Shown here: piece by piece, positions 7,452 through 14,887 of the stretch
How the letters are laid out: each line of letters begins with the position of its first letter
Position numbering within the stretch: position 1 is the first letter of the stretch
NCBI GenBank assembly: GCA_039801085.1
Contig: JBDRTY010000002.1
Span: 443,339 to 507,338, forward strand
Direction of reading: 5' to 3'
Length of the DNA: 64,000 bases
Source of the DNA: a candidate division WOR-3 bacterium
GTDB lineage: Bacteria > Hydrothermota > Tepidihabitantia > Tepidihabitantales > Tepidihabitantaceae
Made by a program: the position numbers and the translations under genes
The notes under the pieces: model-generated
Seen by the model: only the letters and a program-made list of their open reading frames with translations
Told to the model about the DNA's origin: nothing
Database searches by the model: none

Positions 7452-10040
7452 ATGAATCACCGGGAGCTGCGCAGGACTTTTCTTGAGTTTTATGCGGAGC
7501 GGGGGCACAAGATTGTGCCCAGCTCGTCGCTCATTCCCCGTGATGACCCGACGCTGCTTTTCACCAGCGCGGGGATGGTGCAGTTCAAGGCGCTGTGGGC
7601 AGGTGCGGTGGAGCTGCCCTACCGGCGGGCATGTTCAATCCAGAAGTGTCTGCGGGCATCGGATCTGGAGCAGGTGGGCAAGACACCGCGGCACTGCACC
7701 TTCTTTGAGATGCTGGGCAACTTTTCGTTCGGCGACTATTTCAAGGCGGAGGCGATTCCCTGGGCCTGGGAGTATCTGACCCGGGTGGTGAAGCTGGATC
7801 CGGCACGGCTTTATGTCTCGGTTTTCCGTGAGGATGATGAGGCTTACGAGGTGTGGCATAAGGTTGTCGGTCTGCCGAAAAGCCGGATTTACCGGCTGGA
7901 TGAGAAGGACAACTTCTGGGGTCCGGCCGGCGGAACCGGGGCGTGCGGACCCTGTTCGGAGATTTACTGTGATCTGGGACCGGAGTTCGGGTGTGGCAGG
8001 GAGAGCTGCGGTCCGGGGTGTGACTGTGACCGGTTCAGCGAGATTTACAATATCGTCTTTCCCCAGTTCAATCAGCTGCCGGACGGAACCCGGGTGCCGC
8101 TCAAGAACCGCGGAATCGATACCGGGATGGGGCTGGAGCGGCTGGCGATGGTTTCTCAGGGGAAGAAGAGCATCTTTGAGACCGATCTCTTCAGTCCGGT
8201 TGTCCGGGCGACTGAGGAGATTCTCGGGCTGGAGCTGAGTCTTGACAACCGCCAGCTGTTCTATGTTGCTGCGGACCACAGCCGGGCGCTGACCTTTGCG
8301 ATCGCCGACGGTGCGATTCCCTCCAATGAGGGCCGGGGCTATATCCTGCGCAACATCCTGCGCCGGGCACTGCTTTTCGCTCACCGGCACAATGTCCGGG
8401 AGCCGTTTCTCTACCGGGTTTCAGGCGCGGTGGTGGAGCTGATGCGGCAGTTCTATCCTGAGCTCGGTGCGAAGCGGGAGCAGGCGGCGCTGATCATCCG
8501 GGCAGAGGAGGAGCGGTTTCTGCGCACCCTTGATGCCGGGCTGGAGCTGTGGGCGGAGGTGGTGGAGCGGTATCGCAGCGCCGGTGTGATTCCCGGCGCG
8601 GAGCTTTTCCGGCTGCATGACACCTACGGTTTTCATATCGAGCTGGTGGCAGAGCTGGCCCGGGATGCCGGGCTGGAGCTGGACCGTAAAGGTTTTGAGC
8701 AGGCGATGCAGGAGCAGCGGGAGCGGAGCCGGAAGGCAAGCTTCATCGCTGCCGGACAGGAGGCAGCACCGGTTGCCGGTTCCGGACCGCTGGAGTGTGA
8801 GTTTGTCGGTTATGAGGAGGATGAGACCGAGACCGAGCTGGTGAGTCTGAGCCGGCTCGAGGACGGCAGTTATGAGCTGGTGCTGAAGAAGAGCCCGTTC
8901 TATGCGGAGAAGGGCGGACAGGTGGGTGATACCGGCAGGGTGGTCGGTGAGGGTTTTGAGTTTGAGGTCCTGGACAGCTATTACCGGCACGGGATCCGGC
9001 TGGTGCGGGCAAGACTGAAGTCCGGCGAGCCGAAGTCGGGACCGGTCTTTGCCACGATTGACCAGGAGCGGCGCCGGGAGATTGAGCGGGCACACACCGC
9101 TACCCATCTGCTCCATGCCGCCCTGCGCCGGATTGTCGGTGATTATGTCAAACAGGAGGGGTCGCTCGTTGAGCCGGGGAGGCTCCGGTTTGACTTTTCC
9201 GCCTTTGAACCGCTCAAGCCTGAAGAGCTGACCGCGGTGGAGCGGCTCGTCTATGAGCAGGTGATTGCGGATATCCGGGTGGAACGGCTGGTGGATGTGC
9301 CGCTGGAGGAGGCGAAGCGGATGGGCGCCTTGGCATTTTTCGGTGAGGAGTACGGTGAGCGGGTGAATGTGCTGAAGATCGGCGATTTTTCAATTGAGCT
9401 CTGCGGTGGCACCCACCTGCGCCGGACCGGTGAGATCGGGATGTTCCGGATTACCGCTGAGACCGGGGTGGCGGCAGGCATCCGCCGGATTGAGGCGCTC
9501 GTCGGCAGGCAGGCGTTTGAGCGGGTCGGAGCGGAGCGGGCAACACTGGACCGGCTGGCTGAGGAGCTGGGGGTTGGGGAGGCCGGGCTGGTGAAGCGGG
9601 TGCAGGTGCTGAATGAGGAGCTGAAACGGCTGAGCAACCGGGTCCGTCAGCTTTCCGCCCAGCTGGCACGCCAGGAGGCGGACCGGCTGGTCGCAAGCGC
9701 CGAGCAGGCAGGACCGGTCCGGCTGGTGGTCGGTTATTATCCGTTCTTTGAGGTTGATGAGCTGCGGGTGATTGCCGACCGGGTGCGCGAGGTTCTGACC
9801 GGCAGTTATGCCGGACTGCTCACCGGTGCGGTCAGTGGTTCCCGTTTGAGATATGTGGTCTTTGTCAGCCCGGAACTGCAGACACAGCTGCCCGCTGGCA
9901 GGCTGGCAAAGCTGGTCGGTCAGGCGCTGGGCGGTGGTGGTGGCGGCAGGCAGGACATTGCCGAAGGTGGCGGTGCGGTTGAGCGGCTGAGCGCGGGCGA
10001 GCAGGCATTCCGCCAGGCGCTGGCTGAACTCCCGGGTTAA
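7452..10040 (+). CDS. alaS: Alanine-tRNA ligase
   Basis: 862 residues from the ATG at 7452, full length for AlaRS. Class II catalytic core at the N-terminus (RTFLEFYAERGHKIVPSSSL, then LLFTSAGMVQFK), the editing-domain zinc site HTATHLLHAAL and the CGGTH motif, then a coiled region and a DHHA1-type C-terminal domain with the Gly-rich GGGGGGRQDIAEGGG. It charges tRNA-Ala; a tRNA-Ala gene lies at 25471. A TTG six codons upstream is rejected because it would fall inside the promoter. The 3' end overlaps the convergent LCP gene by 4 bp. Confidence 0.97.
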   Translation: MNHRELRRTFLEFYAERGHKIVPSSSLIPRDDPTLLFTSAGMVQFKALWAGAVELPYRRACSIQKCLRASDLEQVGKTPRHCTFFEMLGNFSFGDYFKAEAIPWAWEYLTRVVKLDPARLYVSVFREDDEAYEVWHKVVGLPKSRIYRLDEKDNFWGPAGGTGACGPCSEIYCDLGPEFGCGRESCGPGCDCDRFSEIYNIVFPQFNQLPDGTRVPLKNRGIDTGMGLERLAMVSQGKKSIFETDLFSPVVRATEEILGLELSLDNRQLFYVAADHSRALTFAIADGAIPSNEGRGYILRNILRRALLFAHRHNVREPFLYRVSGAVVELMRQFYPELGAKREQAALIIRAEEERFLRTLDAGLELWAEVVERYRSAGVIPGAELFRLHDTYGFHIELVAELARDAGLELDRKGFEQAMQEQRERSRKASFIAAGQEAAPVAGSGPLECEFVGYEEDETETELVSLSRLEDGSYELVLKKSPFYAEKGGQVGDTGRVVGEGFEFEVLDSYYRHGIRLVRARLKSGEPKSGPVFATIDQERRREIERAHTATHLLHAALRRIVGDYVKQEGSLVEPGRLRFDFSAFEPLKPEELTAVERLVYEQVIADIRVERLVDVPLEEAKRMGALAFFGEEYGERVNVLKIGDFSIELCGGTHLRRTGEIGMFRITAETGVAAGIRRIEALVGRQAFERVGAERATLDRLAEELGVGEAGLVKRVQVLNEELKRLSNRVRQLSAQLARQEADRLVASAEQAGPVRLVVGYYPFFEVDELRVIADRVREVLTGSYAGLLTGAVSGSRLRYVVFVSPELQTQLPAGRLAKLVGQALGGGGGGRQDIAEGGGAVERLSAGEQAFRQALAELPG

Positions 10041-11137
10041 ATTCCGGATTCGGGCGGCAGAACCGCCTTCTCCAGAATTCTCCGGACCAGATCCAGCCTT
10101 TCCAGTGTATCCTCCTGATATTCAGGCAGGAGGTCATAATTTCTGGTCATATACCAGGGCCAGGAGTAGTGCTGCTGGGTCATGAAGTCCAGTGCCGGGA
10201 CCGTGTCCTCATCCCTGAGGAAGTGGCGGATCTGCCTTTCCATCTCCGGATAGATCGGCAGGTAGCAGGACAGGGTTATCATGTAGCGGTCTAGGGTTAC
10301 CGGTCTGCCTTCACTTACCAGTACCGCAAGACGGAGCTTTCCGGGTGTAAACCGGTTTTTGCGGAGCATGCCGAACAGGTAGCGTGCCTCGGCGGGGGTC
10401 AGGTCGGTGTCGGTGCCTACCGTTCTGAAAAACTGGTCTATCAGCAGTTCACCCGCACGGGTCCCGGAAACAAACCAGAGCCGGCCGGCTGCGCTCCGGA
10501 TGAAGTTCAGGGCGTTACGGCAGCGGTCGAGATCATCGTATTTCAGGTAGTTCCGCTGCCGGACAAATTTGAGCGCCTGTTCCGGATCGGTGAGCAGGAG
10601 ATTGCCGACCCTAAGCGGACCCAAAAAACGGGTCAGAAGCCGGAAGAGCATCCGGAAGGTGTCAAAGTCAAGGGCAACATACCGGTGAATCTTGATTCCG
10701 AGCAGCTGTTCCAGCGTCTGACGGAGCAGGGGCACACCCCCAATGGCAAGGGTATGGGTCAGCTTTTCCATCCGGTTGAAATCGGTCCGGTCCCCAGCTG
10801 CGGTGATGCCCGGAACCTCAACGAGCAGGTCCCGGGGAATGGCGACCAGACTGACCCGGTTCAGTTCCAGGTTGATATGGGCAATGATGACGATATCGGA
10901 ATGGGCGGTCTTTTCGCGCGGGATCCGGGTAATACCACCCCGGTCCTGAGCCGGATTGAGGGCGCGGGCATCCCTGCCGATGAGCAGAATGTTGAAGCTG
11001 TTGCCGGTCTCATTCAGGAGCGATACAGGCTTACTGGCACTCCGGGGAGAAAGGATAAAGATTATTACGCTCACGATAATCAGCATCAGGATACCGGTGA
11101 GCAGGAGAATCAGCCCGCCGAGTTTTTTCCGTGCCAT
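10037..11137 (-). CDS. LytR-CpsA-Psr (LCP) family envelope protein
   Basis: 366 residues: a single N-terminal transmembrane segment (LGGLILLLTGILMLIIVSVI) and an extracytoplasmic LCP domain starting FNILLIGRDARALN, with SDIVIIAHINLELNRVSLVAIPRD and the arginine motif FVRQRNYLKYDDLDRCRNAL. LCP enzymes transfer undecaprenyl-linked glycopolymers to the cell wall or other acceptors. It starts 4 bp after the der stop codon and is co-transcribed with der. The polymer is unknown; the C-terminal 110 residues match nothing I recognise. Confidence 0.8.
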   Translation of the reverse strand: MARKKLGGLILLLTGILMLIIVSVIIFILSPRSASKPVSLLNETGNSFNILLIGRDARALNPAQDRGGITRIPREKTAHSDIVIIAHINLELNRVSLVAIPRDLLVEVPGITAAGDRTDFNRMEKLTHTLAIGGVPLLRQTLEQLLGIKIHRYVALDFDTFRMLFRLLTRFLGPLRVGNLLLTDPEQALKFVRQRNYLKYDDLDRCRNALNFIRSAAGRLWFVSGTRAGELLIDQFFRTVGTDTDLTPAEARYLFGMLRKNRFTPGKLRLAVLVSEGRPVTLDRYMITLSCYLPIYPEMERQIRHFLRDEDTVPALDFMTQQHYSWPWYMTRNYDLLPEYQEDTLERLDLVRRILEKAVLPPESGI

Positions 11138-11141
11138 TGTG

Positions 11142-12419
11142 CTAATCGGTGAGATTGAGCCGGAGCGGATAGCCGGTGAAACGGAACTGCTCGCGGATCA
11201 GGTTAAGGACATAGCGCTGATAACGGCTCTTGACCGCCTCCGGTCTGCTGACCCGGAGCCGGAATACCGGTGGTCGGATGCCAGTCTGGGAAAGTCCGAG
11301 CACGAAACAGCCGGGTGCGGGCGGATTTTCCTTTAGCTGGGCGAGAATGGTCTCGCGCAGAAACCGGCTGCTGATCCGCATCGCACCTGAGTGATAAACC
11401 GCCTTTGCCTGCCGGACCGCGTCCCGGACCCCCTTGCCCCGAATGGCACAGGTGTAAACCAGCGGGGCATAGCTGACAAACTCCAGGTTGCGGGTGATGT
11501 ACTCCTCAACCTTCTTTTTCAGTTCTCTCGGGATCAGGTCGATCTTGTTGGCAATGATCACCAGTCCTTTTTCCCGTCGTGTTACCAGGTTGATGATCCG
11601 CTTGTCCTGGGCGGTCGGACCTTCGGTGGCGTCAATGACGACGAGTGCGATGTCACAGCGGTTGATGGCGTCAATTGCCCGCTGCACCGAATAGTATTCA
11701 ACCGGCTGTTCGATTTTTGTCCGGCGCCGGATGCCGGCGGTGTCGACGATCCGGAAGGTTTCACCTTCAAAATCAAATGTCTCCTCAATCAGGTCGCGGG
11801 TTGTACCCGGAACCGGGGTGACGATCGCCCGTTCTCGTCCCAGGAGCTGATTAAGGATGGTGGACTTGCCGACATTGGGTCGGCCCAGGATCGCCAGGGC
11901 AAGACCGGTCGGAGCGGGCAGTTTTACCGGTGGCAGTCCGGCAATGACCGCATCCAGCAGTTCGTCAACACCGGTGCCGTGCTCGGCGGAGATAACAAAC
12001 ACCCTTTCCGCCCCGAGCCGGTAGAATTCGGTCTCATCAAACTGCCGGCGCTTGTCACACTTGTTGACCGCAAGCAGAAACTTTCTGCCCTGTGCCCGGA
12101 GCCGGCTGGCGAGCTCCTCGTCCAGCGGCAGAAGTCCGGTGGTGCCGTCTACCACGAGGATGATCACTGCTGCCTCCTTGAGGGCGGACTCCACCTGACG
12201 GGTGATCTCCTGCTGAATCTGCTCCTCCGCATCCGGAACATAACCGCCGGTGTCAATCACCAGAAACTCCCGGTCCTGCCAGTTGACCGGACGGATCAGC
12301 CGGTCGCGGGTCACACCTGGTTCCTTAAGTGTAATGGCGACCCTGCCGCCGACCAGCCGGTTGAACAGCGTTGATTTGCCCACATTGGGCCGGCCGACAA
12401 TTGCCACCGCCGGAGTCAT
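11142..12419 (-). CDS. der: Ribosome biogenesis GTPase Der
   Basis: 425 residues with the two tandem Era-like GTPase domains that define Der/EngA. The first P-loop is GRPNVGKSTLFN (residue 7 on), the second GRPNVGKSTILN (about residue 180). Each domain has its DTGG/DTAG switch and NKCD or NKID specificity motif, and a KH-like C-terminal domain follows. Der acts in 50S subunit assembly. A promoter ending 9 nt before the ATG implies a leaderless message. Confidence 0.96.
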   Translation of the reverse strand: MTPAVAIVGRPNVGKSTLFNRLVGGRVAITLKEPGVTRDRLIRPVNWQDREFLVIDTGGYVPDAEEQIQQEITRQVESALKEAAVIILVVDGTTGLLPLDEELASRLRAQGRKFLLAVNKCDKRRQFDETEFYRLGAERVFVISAEHGTGVDELLDAVIAGLPPVKLPAPTGLALAILGRPNVGKSTILNQLLGRERAIVTPVPGTTRDLIEETFDFEGETFRIVDTAGIRRRTKIEQPVEYYSVQRAIDAINRCDIALVVIDATEGPTAQDKRIINLVTRREKGLVIIANKIDLIPRELKKKVEEYITRNLEFVSYAPLVYTCAIRGKGVRDAVRQAKAVYHSGAMRISSRFLRETILAQLKENPPAPGCFVLGLSQTGIRPPVFRLRVSRPEAVKSRYQRYVLNLIREQFRFTGYPLRLNLTD

Positions 12420-12428
12420 AGGATATAG

Positions 12429-12456
12429 AGACTAATTCCGGGGATAAATTTGTCAA
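12429..12456 (-). promoter_or_regulatory. der promoter
   Basis: Minus strand TTGACA (12456-12451), 16-bp spacer, TAGTCT (12434-12429), 9 nt to the ATG at 12419. Confidence 0.6.
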
Positions 12457-12504
12457 GCGGAGTTGCCGGTCCGGGTTCTGTCCGGGACCGGGCGGTCCGG
12501 GTGT

Positions 12505-12786
12505 TCAGTGCCGGAGGAGGATCAGCAGGACTACCGCAGCTGTTCCTAAAAAGAGCACTACGCCGATGCTGATCCAGAGGAAACTTTGACTGCGGATCTC
12601 CTCATACCGCTCCTCAACCTCAGCCATTTTGTCCGGGTCCTGAGGCGGCTTGAGCTTGTCCTCAACGATTTCGCCGGTAAACTGCAGCCCGCAGGCAGGA
12701 CAGGATTTGTGTGGCCGGGTCATCAGCTTGCCGCATTCCGGACAGAAGTAGTGCTTGCCCCGTTTGATCAGTGGTGTCTGCGCCAC
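12505..12786 (-). CDS. Zinc-ribbon membrane protein, 93 residues
   Basis: N-terminal zinc ribbon with two CxxC knuckles (CPECGK and CPACGL, residues 15-35), a charged linker with a short acidic helix (DKMAEVEERYEEIRSQ), and one C-terminal transmembrane segment (FLWISIGVVLFLGTAAVVLL). Function unknown; the layout suggests a membrane-anchored protein with its ribbon in the cytoplasm. Starts at GTG, 5 nt after the -10 box of a near-perfect promoter whose -35 lies inside the left copy of the island direct repeat. Confidence 0.75.
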   Translation of the reverse strand: MAQTPLIKRGKHYFCPECGKLMTRPHKSCPACGLQFTGEIVEDKLKPPQDPDKMAEVEERYEEIRSQSFLWISIGVVLFLGTAAVVLLILLRH

Positions 12787-12791
12787 ATCTT

Positions 12792-12820
12792 AAAATAGAG
12801 ATATCAAGGCTGGCTGTCAA
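12792..12820 (-). promoter_or_regulatory. Promoter of the zinc-ribbon gene
   Basis: Minus strand TTGACA (12820-12815), 17-bp spacer, TATTTT (12797-12792), 5 nt to the GTG at 12786. The -35 and most of the spacer belong to the 78-bp repeat that also occurs at 19762-19839. Confidence 0.7.
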
Positions 12821-12878
12821 GAAATATCCACCGGTTTTGAGGTAAAACCGGGATTTTCTGGCTGCTGTTTTCACTTGA
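12801..12878. repeat. Left copy of 78-bp direct repeat bounding the island
   Basis: Matches 19762-19839 over 78 bp with 5 mismatches and no gaps. It contains a perfect 8-bp stem hairpin (CCGGTTTT, 5-nt loop, AAAACCGG, about 12831-12851) and a minus-strand TTGACA. Between the two copies lies the AT-richer island. No integrase, transposase or tRNA gene adjoins either copy, so the mechanism is open. Confidence 0.85.
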
Positions 12879-13205
12879 ATGGGGCAGCCTTTTTAAAACT
12901 TTTTCCTTAATCTATAACTTGGTCTCGGCTGGCAAAAGAAATAATGTTGAAAGTATCATTGCGAGTACTTCATCACCGCCATTTTACCAGTGGTGAAGGA
13001 ATCTCTACTTTTTCAAGCCTCAAGTCTTATCAAGCCAAGCGCAGCCGGTGAATATCTTGTAACACAGCTTAGATTTGAACCCATTCCGGTATAAAACGGT
13101 AGCATCTTCAATTATACAATCTCTTGCTAAAAAATTTTACTTGACAAGAGAGAGTATAATTGAGTCGCAGTCAGATTATAAACCCTGACTGTGAAAGGGG
13201 AAATT
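12879..13205 (+). other. AT-rich leader region of the island, no gene
   Basis: Clearly richer in A and T than the flanks. It contains a diverged string (CATTGCGAG at about 12959 to GAAGGAATCTC near 13005) recalling the inverted intergenic repeats elsewhere. Ahead of the first small gene lie TTGACA (13141-13146) and TATAAT (13155-13160), but only 8 bp apart, too close for one promoter, so the true -35 for TATAAT is unclear. AAAGGGG (13193-13199) is a ribosome site for the ATG at 13206. Confidence 0.45.
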
Positions 13206-13379
13206 ATGATTAATGTCCTGCAGTGGGGAGTCACCCCAGAATCAGGTGGAACAGATGGTACCGGGAAAAAATACTGCTGCGGATGGCTGTGCGAGTGTAG
13301 TGGTTCTTCACAAGAAGCAGCAAATGACTTAACTCGGATTTCGTTAACAGTTCCCGGAGATCAGGCGGCATTACCGTAA
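13206..13379 (+). CDS. Candidate Cys-rich RiPP precursor peptide
   Basis: 57-residue peptide starting at an ATG with AAAGGGG 6 nt upstream. Its middle holds a dense cysteine patch, KKYCCGWLCECSGSS (about residues 21-35), after a Gly/Thr-rich leader and before a Leu-containing tail. A short Cys-rich peptide directly ahead of a SPASM radical SAM protein and an exporter is the usual layout of thioether RiPP loci. The peptide resembles no precursor family I know; its C-terminal 17 codons overlap the maturase frame. It could instead be the remnant of a longer gene. Confidence 0.4.
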   Translation: MINVLQWGVTPESGGTDGTGKKYCCGWLCECSGSSQEAANDLTRISLTVPGDQAALP

Positions 13380-14887
13380 TCAGCAGAAATCAGGCGATAA
13401 GTGGTGGATGGATTCTCCATTTATTCACAAGTTCATTAGTCTTTCAGAGAGGCGATATATATGATGTAAATACAAATTGTTTCGTAGAAGTGGATGCGGT
13501 TGTTTGGGATATAATAGATGACATTGGTGTATTACACGATTCTGATATAATCAGCAAGTGGTTAGCAAAACACGGGGCAGATGACATCACAGAGGCTATA
13601 CAGGCTGTTCATACGCAACAAAAAGAAGGTCTGTTTTTGTCGCATCGTCCAAAACGCATGCTTGGTTATGAGGACCCTGATTCTCTTTTAAGTACCTACA
13701 GGGCAGGTCCGGAGCAGATCATTCTCGAGGTTACAGCTCAGTGTAATTTGAGGGGTCTCTATTGCATCTTTTCTGGACAATACTATTATGAAAGAACCCA
13801 TTTTTCATGTTCAATGAGCAAAACGGTTATGAGACAATCGCTCGCTTATGCACGTTCCTGCGCACTCGCCATTGACGGGGAACAAGAAAGAGGCGTATCC
13901 TTCTATGGTGGTGAGCCTCTTCTTCGTTATGAAGTAATTAGGGAATTAATATCTGAGTTTAATTGCGATAGAGATGTCCGATGGATTTTTAGGATTGTAA
14001 CAAATGGGACTCTTATTAATGAGGAGATGGCCAAGTTCTTTGCAGAAAATGGAGTTTTCCTCCAGGTCAGCCTTGACGGACCCCGGCACATTCACGACAG
14101 GTATAGGGTATTTCCCAATGGTTCCCCCACATTTGATAGAATACTCAAAAACCTAGCGATGCTGCGCAAACTGGCACCCACTTACTATGACACACATGTT
14201 GTCTTTGCAGTAACGATAGGACCGGGTTCTGATTTGCATGCGATCGACGATTTCTTTAAAAGCGAGCCGCTTGTGGAGAATCATCCGCTAACCATTACTT
14301 TTCTTTCCAGTTATGACACAAACCTGTTCACCCGTATCGGTAATTACACACCCGCACAGGTGAAGCAGCGCGAGCAGCTCAAGCTGGACTACATTTCACG
14401 CTTAGCCAGAAATGAAATTCCTACCCAAGTCCAGTCTGCTTTTTTTGCTAAGTCCTTGAGACGGATACATAGACGGACCGCTGTAAGACTGGGAGAATTT
14501 ATACCCGCGAACGGGACTTGTTATCCTGGCATAACCAGAGTTTTTGTCAATGTAAATGGGGAACTCACACCATGCGAGAAGGTTGGCAGTGCTGCTTGCT
14601 TCAGGCTGGGAAAGGTTGAAACCGGCATTGATATAAAAGCGGCAAAAGGATTAATAGACCGGTATGTTGAGGTGTCTGAGAAGAAGTGTATAAAATGCTG
14701 GACGCAGCGGCTGTGCGACTTGTGTTTTAATTCCGGTAGAAAAGGGGATTCGTTATCCCTACATCGGAAAAGAGAAGAGTGTGCCAGGGCGCTTACGCGG
14801 TTTCACGAGGAACTCGTGATGTATGCCTCAATTATGGAGAAAAATCCGAGGGCGTTTGACGCTTTGATTCCTTATCCGAAACAGTGA
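13370..14887 (+). CDS. Radical SAM/SPASM peptide maturase, probably inactive
   Basis: About 500 residues. The N-terminal part (ILHLFTSSLVFQRGDIYDVN then CFVEVDAVVWDI) looks like the peptide-recognition region of Cys-rich-peptide maturases, a radical SAM domain follows, then a SPASM domain with PCEKVG and CIKCWTQRLCDLC. The [4Fe-4S] motif reads CNLRGLYC: the middle Cys of CxxxCxxC is Gly (GGT at 13754-13756, one base from TGT), which should abolish SAM cleavage. The homologous N-terminus extends upstream of the first GTG (13490), but no ATG/GTG/TTG exists there; ATT at 13370 is the best candidate. Both features suggest decay or a base-level error. Confidence 0.75.
   Translation: MTVISRNQAISGGWILHLFTSSLVFQRGDIYDVNTNCFVEVDAVVWDIIDDIGVLHDSDIISKWLAKHGADDITEAIQAVHTQQKEGLFLSHRPKRMLGYEDPDSLLSTYRAGPEQIILEVTAQCNLRGLYCIFSGQYYYERTHFSCSMSKTVMRQSLAYARSCALAIDGEQERGVSFYGGEPLLRYEVIRELISEFNCDRDVRWIFRIVTNGTLINEEMAKFFAENGVFLQVSLDGPRHIHDRYRVFPNGSPTFDRILKNLAMLRKLAPTYYDTHVVFAVTIGPGSDLHAIDDFFKSEPLVENHPLTITFLSSYDTNLFTRIGNYTPAQVKQREQLKLDYISRLARNEIPTQVQSAFFAKSLRRIHRRTAVRLGEFIPANGTCYPGITRVFVNVNGELTPCEKVGSAACFRLGKVETGIDIKAAKGLIDRYVEVSEKKCIKCWTQRLCDLCFNSGRKGDSLSLHRKREECARALTRFHEELVMYASIMEKNPRAFDALIPYPKQ

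Noticed and set aside
13141-13160. TTGACA and TATAAT ahead of the candidate precursor gene as one promoter
   Set aside because: The boxes are only 8 bp apart; sigma-70 promoters need 15-19 bp. One box may still be real with another partner.
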